64,000 nucleotides of DNA from positions 124,001 to 188,000 of the forward strand of contig CAKOYD010000002.1 of NCBI GenBank assembly GCA_934130545.1, written 5' to 3'. The stretch's first letter is position 1; every line of letters begins with the position of its first letter. The translations under genes were made by a program, and so were the position numbers. Origin of the DNA: an uncultured Bacilli bacterium. Lineage in GTDB: Bacteria; Bacillota_I; Bacilli_A; RF39; UBA660. The notes under the pieces are model-generated. The model was given only the letters and a program-made list of their open reading frames with translations. It was not told where the DNA came from and did not search any database. Shown here one piece after another: positions 27,369 through 35,934 of the stretch.

Positions 27369-27414
27369 TCTATCTTATAGTTCTTTATTTTCTTTAACAA
27401 AATCTCTTAAAATT

Positions 27415-28110
27415 TTAATAATTTCTTTCTCTTATTCTTTTATGAACACTCATTTTAAATTCTTTCTCATCAGTTATTAATTCTTTCTCATATGTTGCAT
27501 TTGCAAACTTAGTATTTTGCGTATTGCAACCATAGAAAGATCCTGATAACTTAGTAGAGCCTAAATTAGCATTAGTTAACATTCTTTGACTAACTTGTGA
27601 TACATCAATCTTACAATTAATACTACCATCAAAATTAGTTCCCATAATAATACAACCATCAAATACATCAGTAAACTTTACTCCTCTAAAAGATCCATAA
27701 GTAAAATCTCTATTCTTTACTGTTTGTGGATTAATAACTGCATTAATACTATCATTTAAATTAGCTCTAGTAATATCTACATCATCAAATAATCCAATAA
27801 ATTCTACACCCTTACATATCGTATTTGATAAATCTTTATTATGAATAGTTTGTGGATTAATCTTCATATTAGCATACTTTGATAAATCTTTACCCGCTAC
27901 TCTAACTTTATCCATTGGTATATTGGACCAATCTATTTTTTTATAAACTTCCTCTAAATCAGATATAAATACATAATAACCAATATTTAAAAATAATACT
28001 TGTTTTAATATATCACTTCGAACATTTAACTTTAATGGTTCATCAAATTCATATTTACTAAATGTCTCAATAAGATACTTTCTAGCCTTACTTATTTCTT
28101 CATAATCCAT
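27415..28110 (-). CDS. Pentapeptide-repeat-like protein under SOS-type control
   Basis: 231 residues. An N-terminal helical part (1-85) is followed by a right-handed-helix-like region (about 90-205) of degenerate pentapeptide units (ANLND, GVKFTDVFDG, TNFDG, ANLGSTKLSG, NTKFANA) and a basic tail. INPQT occurs twice, about 40 residues apart. Start ATG 28110 is set by AAAGGGGAG. Its promoter carries the same inverted-repeat box as lexA. Qnr-type pentapeptide proteins shield gyrase, and some are SOS-induced; whether this one does is inference. Confidence 0.65.
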   Translation of the reverse strand: MDYEEISKARKYLIETFSKYEFDEPLKLNVRSDILKQVLFLNIGYYVFISDLEEVYKKIDWSNIPMDKVRVAGKDLSKYANMKINPQTIHNKDLSNTICKGVEFIGLFDDVDITRANLNDSINAVINPQTVKNRDFTYGSFRGVKFTDVFDGCIIMGTNFDGSINCKIDVSQVSQRMLTNANLGSTKLSGSFYGCNTQNTKFANATYEKELITDEKEFKMSVHKRIRERNY

Positions 28111-28134
28111 AGTATCTCCCCTTTCAAGCCTAAT

Positions 28135-28162
28135 ATTATACATTAAAACAAACATTTGTCAA
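28135..28162 (-). promoter_or_regulatory. Promoter of the pentapeptide-like gene
   Basis: TTGACA (28157-28162), 16-nt spacer, TATAAT (28135-28140) on the minus strand; overlapped by the box at 28148-28159. Confidence 0.75.
28148..28159. promoter_or_regulatory. LexA-type operator 1
   Basis: ACAAACATTTGT, a 12-nt inverted repeat lying between the -35 and -10 of the pentapeptide-like gene. A matching box is present at 28184-28195. Confidence 0.6.
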
Positions 28163-28183
28163 GAAAAAAGTAAAAAATGTTAA

Positions 28184-28195
28184 ACAAATGTTTGA
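28184..28195. promoter_or_regulatory. LexA-type operator 2
   Basis: ACAAATGTTTGA overlaps the -35 box of lexA. Read on the opposite strand it matches operator 1 in 11 of 12 positions. Autorepression of lexA is expected. Confidence 0.65.
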
Positions 28196-28220
28196 CATCA
28201 TGTTCTTTTTATGCTAATAT
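28192..28220 (+). promoter_or_regulatory. lexA promoter
   Basis: TTGACA (28192-28197), 17-nt spacer, TAATAT (28215-28220); AAAGGAG follows before ATG 28246. Confidence 0.75.
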
Positions 28221-28245
28221 ATATACCCGAAAGGAGTTATATTAT

Positions 28246-28872
28246 ATGCGACCAAAAACAGATGGATTAACAAAAAAGCAAAAACTCGTATTAGATTATA
28301 TTAAAAAATTCCAAGCAGAAAACAAATATCCACCATCAGTAAGACAAATATGTTCTGCTATAGATTTGAATTCTCCAGCAACTGTTCATGTCCACATTAA
28401 TCATCTAGTTGAGAAAGGTTTCTTAAAAAGAAGTGATAGTGGTAATCGTGCCATCGAAATACTTGTTAACAATGAATATGAAGACAAGAAATTAGAAATT
28501 AAGAAAATACCACTTGTTGATCTTAACAAAGATGATGATATTACTTTAGCAATCGAGGAACCAAGAGAATTATTTACTATACCTTCATCATTAATAAAAG
28601 GTAAATCTGAATACTTTGCTTATATTGTTAATGATAATAGTATGAATCAAAAAGGAATTTATCAAAACGATGTTGTAATTCTAAAAAAGAATAATATAGC
28701 TAGTAACAACGATATCATTCTTGTAAAATACAATAATATAATTAACTTAAAAGAACACTTCAAAGATAAAGAGGGTTTAACTTTAAAAGACGATATTGAA
28801 TCAATAACCACTAAAGATAATGAGATTAATGTTATCGGTAAAGTAGTAGGACTATATCGTAATTATAATTAA
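28246..28872 (+). CDS. lexA: LexA repressor with altered cleavage site
   Basis: 208 residues. N-terminal winged helix (about 7-72, with PPSVRQICSAI and PATVHVHINHL) and a C-terminal S24 peptidase domain with Ser-132 (NDNSM) and the general base Lys-169 (INLKE). Where LexA proteins carry the Ala-Gly bond cut during SOS (after PLVG..), this one has PLVDLNKDDD: Asp-96/Asp-97 replace Ala-Gly. Autocleavage may be altered or lost. Start ATG 28246 is fixed by AAAGGAG; upstream codons lie in the promoter. Confidence 0.85.
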   Translation: MRPKTDGLTKKQKLVLDYIKKFQAENKYPPSVRQICSAIDLNSPATVHVHINHLVEKGFLKRSDSGNRAIEILVNNEYEDKKLEIKKIPLVDLNKDDDITLAIEEPRELFTIPSSLIKGKSEYFAYIVNDNSMNQKGIYQNDVVILKKNNIASNNDIILVKYNNIINLKEHFKDKEGLTLKDDIESITTKDNEINVIGKVVGLYRNYN

Positions 28873-28889
28873 AAGTAATTTATTTTACT

Positions 28890-28916
28890 CCATCACTTTA
28901 TAGTGGTGGTTTTTTT
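28890..28916 (+). terminator. lexA terminator
   Basis: CCATCACT / AGTGGTGG stem (28890-28897 with 28902-28909; one G-U pair), then seven T. Confidence 0.85.
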
Positions 28917-28920
28917 ACGT

Positions 28921-28948
28921 TAAAAAAGAGTACTATTACTAATACTCT
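28921..28948 (-). terminator. Terminator of the 28947 gene
   Basis: AGAGTA / TACTCT arms (28927-28932 with 28943-28948), six T on the minus strand. Confidence 0.65.
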
Positions 28949-30188
28949 ATTTCTTACCAAATAATCTTCTTACGCGTCTTTTAGGTTTGCTTTTAATAAT
29001 ACCAACAATTCGCTTATCAACCTGTTGTCTTGTTATAACATGTTCATCGTCTATTGGAATACCATCTATATGTAATTTGTAATCAAAGCTTACTTTTCTT
29101 CCAATTTTTTGTTCAATCAATTTATGTTGTTCCTCAATATCTAACTTTTCATATTCATCATACGAAATGCCCAATTTTAATTCAACTAATCTTTTTATGT
29201 ATTCATTTTTAGGGCCTTTAAACAATATACCTGCTAATACAGAATCTCTATCCAACTGTAAATCTCCATTATATCCATACTTGCTAACCAATTGCTTTAA
29301 ATAATCGACATATCCACTAGATACACATACACCATCTAATGGTTTACCAACTATTGAATCTTCTTTCTCTGTAATTCCTTTTAAACCTTTTAAATCATAT
29401 GCATCCTGCGATAATAAACCAGCATGAATTAAATCAATATCCTTTTCATTTCTAGCATTAATTATACCTCTATATAAATCGTATACTCTATTTATTTTAT
29501 CAACGCCCTTAACTGCATCAAAAACACTTGAAACGTTCTCATGTTTTAAATATATCTTAGCAGAGCATGGATCAATAGTGCATTTTCCTTCGTCATATTT
29601 TCTCTCCATTATAGCTTCAAAATATGAATCAAAATCACTAACTGCATCTAAATTACCATAATCGACTGCCTTTCTTAACATACAAAGCAATGTCAAAACT
29701 CTTACTCCTTCTAATTCTTTTAAAGATGAATTTCCAAAAAGTTTTGCCATAGTTTCGTTTGTAAAAGTATATCTACATTCTTCTAAAGAATATAAAATAA
29801 GTTCTTTATAGTTATCACCATTTCTGTTGGTATACCTTGTATCAATAGTAGAATAAATTAATCCATTTGAACACTTTTCAGCTATTTCGTGCCTTGAAAA
29901 TGTCCTATGAAAGTCTATTTTTTCATATTTATTACTGCTCGTCTTTGTTATCCATAAACCATAACGAGATACACGCAATTCACATTCTTTATCATCAGTA
30001 CTAGTTAATTGGTAAACTAATTTATGATTATCTACGTCTACATTTCCATCTTTATCTTCGCCATACTTACCCTCCATAAAGTGAATTACTGAATATCCCT
30101 TTAATTGTTCTTCAACCTCTTTTCTTATGTCATCATTTTCCAATAACTTACAAAATTCATACATTATTTCTAATCTTGAATCATCCAT
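28947..30188 (-). CDS. Hypothetical cytoplasmic protein
   Basis: 413 residues, no signal peptide or membrane helix, mixed alpha/beta character and a strongly basic C-terminus (KPKRRVRRLFGKK) that could bind nucleic acid. Base use is less AT-biased than in neighbours (more GCN, CGN, CAN codons), which may mark later acquisition. It has its own promoter and terminator. ATG 30188 follows AGGAGG by 9 nt. I recognise no family; a defence or stress role cannot be argued from sequence alone. Confidence 0.6.
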   Translation of the reverse strand: MDDSRLEIMYEFCKLLENDDIRKEVEEQLKGYSVIHFMEGKYGEDKDGNVDVDNHKLVYQLTSTDDKECELRVSRYGLWITKTSSNKYEKIDFHRTFSRHEIAEKCSNGLIYSTIDTRYTNRNGDNYKELILYSLEECRYTFTNETMAKLFGNSSLKELEGVRVLTLLCMLRKAVDYGNLDAVSDFDSYFEAIMERKYDEGKCTIDPCSAKIYLKHENVSSVFDAVKGVDKINRVYDLYRGIINARNEKDIDLIHAGLLSQDAYDLKGLKGITEKEDSIVGKPLDGVCVSSGYVDYLKQLVSKYGYNGDLQLDRDSVLAGILFKGPKNEYIKRLVELKLGISYDEYEKLDIEEQHKLIEQKIGRKVSFDYKLHIDGIPIDDEHVITRQQVDKRIVGIIKSKPKRRVRRLFGKK

Positions 30189-30208
30189 AAAATAAACCTC
30201 CTGCATAT

Positions 30209-30236
30209 ACTATATCACAAAATCAGTAATTGTCAA
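30209..30236 (-). promoter_or_regulatory. Promoter of the 28947 gene
   Basis: TTGACA (30231-30236), 16-nt spacer, TATAGT (30209-30214) on the minus strand. Confidence 0.7.
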
Positions 30237-30242
30237 AACATT

Positions 30243-30271
30243 TTAAAAAGCTGCACCTTCAAATGCAACTT
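30243..30271 (-). terminator. helD terminator
   Basis: AAGTTGCA / TGCAGCTT stem (30264-30271 with 30248-30255), then TTTT on the minus strand. Confidence 0.75.
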
Positions 30272-30278
30272 CTTTTTA

Positions 30279-32282
30279 TTATTGATTATAAACAATTAAA
30301 TTGTGCTGAGCTCTCGTAACTGCTACATAATATAAGTACTTCTCACTCTCTTTATATTTATTATCTTTTGAAGTATATATTATTACTGAATCAAACTCTA
30401 ACCCTTTTGCAATATATGCTGGTATTACAACTAAGTTTCTCTTATATTCTTGCCATGTACTCTTAATAACATCACACTTTATATCATCTTTAATTAAATC
30501 ATATATCTTATCTACTTCTGTATCATTCTTACAAATAACTGCTACACTCTTAGATTTTGCTCTTAGCATATTTAAGTCATTTACTATATCATCATGTAAA
30601 TTACCTTCTTGTTTCATAATAACCGGATTACTTACTCCCCTTCTAATAGCACTTACATGATCAAGCTCTAATATCTTATTAGCATACTCGACTATTTCTT
30701 CACTAGAACGATATGTCTTAGTTAATTCTATATATTTAGATTCATCAAAAATAGTATCTAAGTCTTTTAAAGAATTATATTTATAGTATGGATTAATGGT
30801 CTGATTAGTATCTCCTAAAATAGTAAATGATGCATTTCTAAATATTTTCTTAATAATCATATATTGAAGTTTCGTATAATCTTGAGCTTCATCAATAACC
30901 ACTTGTTTAATATAAGTATTATAATTAAATCCTTCTAATATACCTTTTAAATATACTAATAAACAAGCATCTTCATAATTTAAGAACTTATGATTAATAT
31001 CACTATTACTCTTTATCTTAGCATATTTACTCTTAAAGAAATTCATATATATAACAGCATAATCTTTATCAACATTTAATTTATCAAATAGCATCTTACA
31101 TATACTCTTACTTTTACTCATATTAGAATTATAGTTTATCTCACTAATCTTATCAGCCATTGAAGTAATTCTTAAAAATAATGGGAATCTTGAATATCTA
31201 TTCTTTAACATATCATTTAATTCGTCAGCAGTATAAACAAAATCTCTCGTAATTAAGTCATCTTTAAATATTGCTTCATTGGTTAAATCATTAACATAAC
31301 TTGTAATATCATTAACTATTTCATCACTTTGTTTATATTTAACTAAATCGACATCACTTACATTATATTTATAATATCTCTCAATAAATGAAGCAAAAGA
31401 TTCTATTTCATTAAATTCTTTTAAACTTGCTTTTAAGAATGTATTATAAGTTGTTTCTTTAGTATTATCTTCTCCTAACTCTGGTAATACGTTAGATATA
31501 TATTCTGAAAAAATACTATTTGGAGAAAATATTAAGACATTATTAGAAGTTAAATTAGGTATACGATATAACAAAAAAGCAATACGATGAAGGGCTACTG
31601 AAGTCTTTCCTGAACCAGCTATTCCTTGAACAATCAAGTTTCTATCATTAACATTTCTAATTACCTTATTTTGTTCTTCTTGAATAGTATTAACAATATT
31701 TTTCATCTTATCAGAGGAGTTATTAGCAAGAACATCTTGTAATACTTCATCTTCAATATTAATATTATTATCAAAGACATTTAATAACTTACCATCTTCT
31801 ATTTTATATTGTCTTTTTAAAGTAATCTCTCCACTAACTGTCCCAGCCGGAGTCTTATAACTAGCTTTTCCTAATTCATAATCATAAAATAAACTACATA
31901 TTGGGCTACGCCAATCGTGAACATAAAAGTTTAATTTATCTTCAACATGAGTAATACCAATATATATATCATTTTCTTCATCTTCATCTTTAAAGATTAT
32001 TCTGCCAAAGTATGGTTTCTTCTCTACTCTAAACAAACGCATTAAATACTTATTCTTTCTTTCAAGAATATTTATTTCCATATCGTTATCAGCCATCAAA
32101 GAACTTATTTCATTACCATCCATACCCCCTTTAGCATCCCACATATACTTTTTAAACTCTAGCATCTTTTCTTCATCTTGATACAACTCTTTACCTAAAG
32201 AAGATATATTATCCTTAATTACTTTAATAGTATCCGCTAATCTTTTTTCTTCTTTAGCTAATTCTGTTTTACTTAATTCCAT
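30279..32282 (-). CDS. helD: HelD-type RNA polymerase-recycling ATPase
   Basis: 667 residues of UvrD/Rep-like superfamily 1 ATPase. A long N-terminal coiled-coil arm (about 1-60), the HelD-specific YFGRI...WRSPICSLFYDY segment (about 90-140), Walker A GIAGSGKTSVALHR near 222-235, Walker B VVIDEAQDYT, and late motifs TYRSSEEI and VAVTRAQHNL. In Bacillus, HelD pushes stalled RNA polymerase off DNA. Start ATG 32282 follows AAGGAGG; the 30-nt upstream extension is not needed. Confidence 0.85.
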   Translation of the reverse strand: MELSKTELAKEEKRLADTIKVIKDNISSLGKELYQDEEKMLEFKKYMWDAKGGMDGNEISSLMADNDMEINILERKNKYLMRLFRVEKKPYFGRIIFKDEDEENDIYIGITHVEDKLNFYVHDWRSPICSLFYDYELGKASYKTPAGTVSGEITLKRQYKIEDGKLLNVFDNNINIEDEVLQDVLANNSSDKMKNIVNTIQEEQNKVIRNVNDRNLIVQGIAGSGKTSVALHRIAFLLYRIPNLTSNNVLIFSPNSIFSEYISNVLPELGEDNTKETTYNTFLKASLKEFNEIESFASFIERYYKYNVSDVDLVKYKQSDEIVNDITSYVNDLTNEAIFKDDLITRDFVYTADELNDMLKNRYSRFPLFLRITSMADKISEINYNSNMSKSKSICKMLFDKLNVDKDYAVIYMNFFKSKYAKIKSNSDINHKFLNYEDACLLVYLKGILEGFNYNTYIKQVVIDEAQDYTKLQYMIIKKIFRNASFTILGDTNQTINPYYKYNSLKDLDTIFDESKYIELTKTYRSSEEIVEYANKILELDHVSAIRRGVSNPVIMKQEGNLHDDIVNDLNMLRAKSKSVAVICKNDTEVDKIYDLIKDDIKCDVIKSTWQEYKRNLVVIPAYIAKGLEFDSVIIYTSKDNKYKESEKYLYYVAVTRAQHNLIVYNQ

Positions 32283-32367
32283 CTTTACTACCTCCTTACA
32301 ACATAAAAACACCTTAATAATTAAATTAAAGTTTCTTTTTTCTAGTATTTATTTGCCAAGTAAATTA

Positions 32368-32396
32368 ATTATATAACATATTTATTTTATAAACAA
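32368..32396 (-). promoter_or_regulatory. helD promoter
   Basis: TTGTTT (32391-32396), 17-nt spacer, TATAAT (32368-32373) on the minus strand; 5' leader of about 80 nt. Confidence 0.6.
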
Positions 32397-32412
32397 GAAA
32401 AATTATTAACAA

Positions 32413-32449
32413 AATTAAAAAACTCTAAGAAATATTCTTCTTAAAGTTT
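32413..32449 (-). terminator. Terminator of the uppS-eno-cse60 operon
   Basis: 11-bp arms (32420-32430 with 32439-32449, with G-U pairs), then a T-rich tail on the minus strand. It overlaps the end of the cse60-like gene. Confidence 0.65.
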
Positions 32450-32621
32450 AATCTTTATACATGACTAAGGCTGAAAAGCAATAAATCTGTTCATCAGAGA
32501 ATAATCCAATAGCCGTCGAAAACTTAATATCCACTACTTCTACTTCATTAGTAGATAAAAACTTATTTATTTCTTCTTCTAAGTCTTTTTCATGTGATTC
32601 ATCAAATAATTTAACTTTCAT
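32448..32621 (-). CDS. Cse60-like small protein
   Basis: 57 residues, 26 nt after eno on the same strand. It opens MKVKLFDESHEKDLEEEI, continues FLSTNEVEVVDIKFSTA and ends with EQIYCFSALVMYKD, the layout I know from the Cse60 family (small sigma-E-controlled proteins of spore formers). The ribosome site (TTAAGG) is very close to ATG, so it may be translated by coupling to eno or from a short transcript: a TATAAT sits 6 nt upstream of the ATG region. Confidence 0.7.
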   Translation of the reverse strand: MKVKLFDESHEKDLEEEINKFLSTNEVEVVDIKFSTAIGLFSDEQIYCFSALVMYKD

Positions 32622-32647
32622 GCCTTAATTATAGCACACTACTATAT

Positions 32648-33883
32648 TTAATTTTGTCGATTATTAAGATCTATATTAATTCTTATTAAACGATTATATT
32701 TACTAGTTCTTTCTCCTCTTGAAACACTACCTGTTTTAATTTGGCCTAAATCTAGTCCAACAGCAAAATCTGCTATATAATTATCTTCTGTCTCGCCACT
32801 ACGATGAGAAATTATTGTTTTATAGCCATTATCTTTAGCTAATTTAATAGTCTCTAATGTTTCACTTACTGTTCCTATTTGATTAAGTTTAAGTAATATC
32901 GCATTAGCCATCTTTAACTCAATTCCTTTTTGTAGTAATTCTTTATTAGTTACAAATAAATCATCCCCTACTAATTGAATCTTATTACCTAATCTCTTAG
33001 TAAGTTCTGTCCAACCAGCATAATCATCTTCTGATAATCCATCTTCAATAGAAATAATACTATATTTATCAATAATACTAGTATAGAAATCCATCATTTC
33101 ATCACTAGACATCTTCTTACCTTCAAAATTATATACACCATCTTCATAAAACTCAGAAGCCGCAACATCCATTGCTAAATAAACATCCTTACCTAATACA
33201 TAGTCAGCACTACTAATCGCTTTAGATAATAAATCAAGAGCCTCTAGTGAATTACTAATATTAGGAGCAAAGCCTCCCTCATCACCTACACCACAGTTTA
33301 ATCCAATAGTATCTAATAATTTCTTTAAACTATGAAATATTTCAGAACCCATTCTTAAGTTATCAGCATAATCTTCTTTACTTGGTACTATCATAAACTC
33401 TTGAATATCAAGGCCATTAGTAGCGTGTGCTCCACCATTTAATACATTCATCATACATCTTGGCATAGTCTTACCATTACCTAAATACTCATAAAGTTCT
33501 TTACCATTATCAAGACTAGCTGCCTTTAAATTAGCAAGTGAAACACCTAATATTGCATTCGCACCTAGTCTACTTTTATCATTAGTACCATCTAACTTTA
33601 TCATAGCCATATCTAATTCTTTTTGATTAGCTGGATCCATTCCTAATACTAGTTCTCTAATTGGACCATTAATATTACTAATAGCATTTAATACACCCTT
33701 ACCATTATATCTATTTTTATCATTATCACGAAGTTCTAATGCCTCATGTATTCCTGTTGAAGCACCACTTGGCACTGAAGCTATACCCTTAATACCATTA
33801 TCTAAAGTAAGTTCTACACAAACTGTCGGATTACCTCTAGAGTCTAATATTTCATAACCAAACACATCTTTAATCTTACTCAT
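32648..33883 (-). CDS. eno: Enolase
   Basis: Interconverts 2-phosphoglycerate and phosphoenolpyruvate in glycolysis. 411 residues. The magnesium ligands and catalytic residues are visible: SGASTG (39-44), MDVAASEFY, IEDGLSEDDYAGW, QLVGDDLFVTN (catalytic Lys region shortly after) and SHRSGETEDNYIADF. Slightly shorter than most bacterial enolases (about 430). It lies 12 nt after the hydrolase-like gene and is the only glycolytic gene in the window. GGAGAG precedes ATG. Confidence 0.95.
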   Translation of the reverse strand: MSKIKDVFGYEILDSRGNPTVCVELTLDNGIKGIASVPSGASTGIHEALELRDNDKNRYNGKGVLNAISNINGPIRELVLGMDPANQKELDMAMIKLDGTNDKSRLGANAILGVSLANLKAASLDNGKELYEYLGNGKTMPRCMMNVLNGGAHATNGLDIQEFMIVPSKEDYADNLRMGSEIFHSLKKLLDTIGLNCGVGDEGGFAPNISNSLEALDLLSKAISSADYVLGKDVYLAMDVAASEFYEDGVYNFEGKKMSSDEMMDFYTSIIDKYSIISIEDGLSEDDYAGWTELTKRLGNKIQLVGDDLFVTNKELLQKGIELKMANAILLKLNQIGTVSETLETIKLAKDNGYKTIISHRSGETEDNYIADFAVGLDLGQIKTGSVSRGERTSKYNRLIRINIDLNNRQN

Positions 33884-33895
33884 TTTATCTCTCCT

Positions 33896-35680
33896 TTATA
33901 ATTTAATTATCTCATTAAGATTACTATATCTATTTCTAAATTCATTAACACTTAAATTATTAAATGTACTATCATTAAATATTACTTTAACATATCTATC
34001 TTTCATCATAATATTTTCTATACCACTATTACCATACATACTCTTCAAATTAAATAACGCATTAGCAGCATTCTCACTATTTCCGAAATCATAATAATAT
34101 TCAATACCTGTAATAGTCTCTCCATCTCGATGTAATATTACTTTAAACTCATTATTATAATCAAACACTACTTTATCATTAGTAGAATATAATTCATTAT
34201 ACTCTGGAAACTCTTCTTTCCAATTAGTAATGGTATTAGTTTCTTCTCTAGGACTATCTTTTACTGGATTCCATTTCTTTTTCTTTTCAGGATTATCAGT
34301 TTTTGGTATTTCCTTACTTTTTTCACTCTCCTGACCATTATCATCCTTTTCAATAGCAGGTTGATCATCCATGACATTTTTAGTAATTAAATCCTTATTA
34401 TTACCATCAATATCATCATCCTTAATAGATTTATCCGTTTCTACCACTTTATCTATCAAGTCTACTCCAGCGCCAGTTCCCGCTAATTTTGAAACTAAAG
34501 TAGTGTCATCTTCATCATTAACTGTCTCTGCCTCACGAGCAATTTCTTTTTCTCCTTCATCTAGGGCAATACCACCTTCTTCCATTTGCTTCAAAGTAGC
34601 AACTAAACCACACAATAATGTTGAAGCTGCCATACAATAACTACTAACTATTTCAGGTATTTGTGTTGGAACTTTAGTAGTACTAGAACCGGCAGTTAAA
34701 GATACTTCACTACTTACAATTGTTGTATTTTTAACTGTTGATAATACATTATTAACATTGGATATTAAAATTCCTAAATCAGACTTTATATCAATATTAC
34801 TAACGTTAATAGCATTATTTCCTAATACTTCTTCTAAATATTTTAAATTACCCTTATATATTCTTTCTGCTCTAGAACCTACACTTATATCAAAAAAATC
34901 ATATACTTTATCTAAAGTATTTATTTCATTAACATTAATTTCATCCCACTCCTGCGTATCTTTATTATAAACTCTATAAACAAAACGATCACCATCTGGA
35001 AGTGTAGTATTACCTTGTGAAAAATCTGCAAAATCATTAAAATAATGTTGTTTAACTCGAAGATGAACATCATTACCATAATACTTATACTCTACTCTAA
35101 TTATATTTAACCCTTGCTCTGCAAAATAATCTAACATTCTTTTAGCATAACTATTCTTATATTTTGTTGGTTGTTCCATAACAAATAAAACTGAATTATT
35201 TTCCTTAAAATTATCTAATTTAAGTTCATCATACACTTCTTGTGGATTTCCATATAATGACTTTGAAAAATCATCAATTGACCAAACTATTTGTGGTTCA
35301 ATATCATCTTGATGGGCCTCAATATTAGCTGATGCCACTGCCAAACCATAATATCCTCCCGCACTAAATCCAGAACTAGTTAAATTATTATTAGTAATAC
35401 CATATTGTTGTTTAACTGATTCAATCACTGACATTGTTTGCTCAGCATAATATGATTTAGGATGAAGCATTTCATATTCTGATCCAGACCAATGTGGTGC
35501 AATAACTATCTGATTATGACTTTTAGCATATTCTCTCAACTCTTTAAGTCCACCACCACTTCCATACTCATATACAAACACTTCTGTATTTTCATCAATA
35601 TTATCCGGAACAAACATATCATATTCCGAAAAACACGTAATACTACTATCAGTTTTTACTGTTGTTAATGTACCATTCAT
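33896..35680 (-). CDS. Hydrolase-like protein with long disordered linker
   Basis: 594 residues. Residues 1-215 resemble an alpha/beta hydrolase: an early VYEYGSGGG turn, the nucleophile elbow GFSAGG near 103-108, an acidic residue loop and a late His (NDVHLRV near 207). A helical region follows (about 260-375, with a hydrophobic Cys-containing helix near 350-365). A charged Asp/Glu/Lys linker (about 385-490) and a small beta-type C-terminal domain (about 500-594) complete it. No signal peptide is seen. Substrate unknown. It lies between DUF1292 and eno in the operon. Confidence 0.55.
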   Translation of the reverse strand: MNGTLTTVKTDSSITCFSEYDMFVPDNIDENTEVFVYEYGSGGGLKELREYAKSHNQIVIAPHWSGSEYEMLHPKSYYAEQTMSVIESVKQQYGITNNNLTSSGFSAGGYYGLAVASANIEAHQDDIEPQIVWSIDDFSKSLYGNPQEVYDELKLDNFKENNSVLFVMEQPTKYKNSYAKRMLDYFAEQGLNIIRVEYKYYGNDVHLRVKQHYFNDFADFSQGNTTLPDGDRFVYRVYNKDTQEWDEINVNEINTLDKVYDFFDISVGSRAERIYKGNLKYLEEVLGNNAINVSNIDIKSDLGILISNVNNVLSTVKNTTIVSSEVSLTAGSSTTKVPTQIPEIVSSYCMAASTLLCGLVATLKQMEEGGIALDEGEKEIAREAETVNDEDDTTLVSKLAGTGAGVDLIDKVVETDKSIKDDDIDGNNKDLITKNVMDDQPAIEKDDNGQESEKSKEIPKTDNPEKKKKWNPVKDSPREETNTITNWKEEFPEYNELYSTNDKVVFDYNNEFKVILHRDGETITGIEYYYDFGNSENAANALFNLKSMYGNSGIENIMMKDRYVKVIFNDSTFNNLSVNEFRNRYSNLNEIIKL

Positions 35681-35697
35681 AACTTACCTACTTTCTA

Positions 35698-35934
35698 TCA
35701 CTGTATATTATTTAATATCTTTTCTATTTCATTCCATTCTTCATCTGTTAATATATCATCTAAAATACCATTGCTATATCTTGAAGCATATACATTTAAA
35801 CTGCCATCACTATTAGTAGTATTATCTGTATATACTAAATAACGTTCATTATTTTTCCTTAATATAAAATCTAATAATATTTCATACTCTATATCTTTAC
35901 CATTTTCATTTTTTATGTTTATAGTCTTTTTCAT
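35698..35934 (-). CDS. DUF1292-family protein
   Basis: 78 residues with the DUF1292 core (YEILLDFILRKNNERYLVYTD, YASRYSN, then LTDEEWNEIEKIL). Function unknown. Its start overlaps the phosphoesterase gene by 29 nt, so translation is likely coupled. Confidence 0.75.
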   Translation of the reverse strand: MKKTINIKNENGKDIEYEILLDFILRKNNERYLVYTDNTTNSDGSLNVYASRYSNGILDDILTDEEWNEIEKILNNIQ

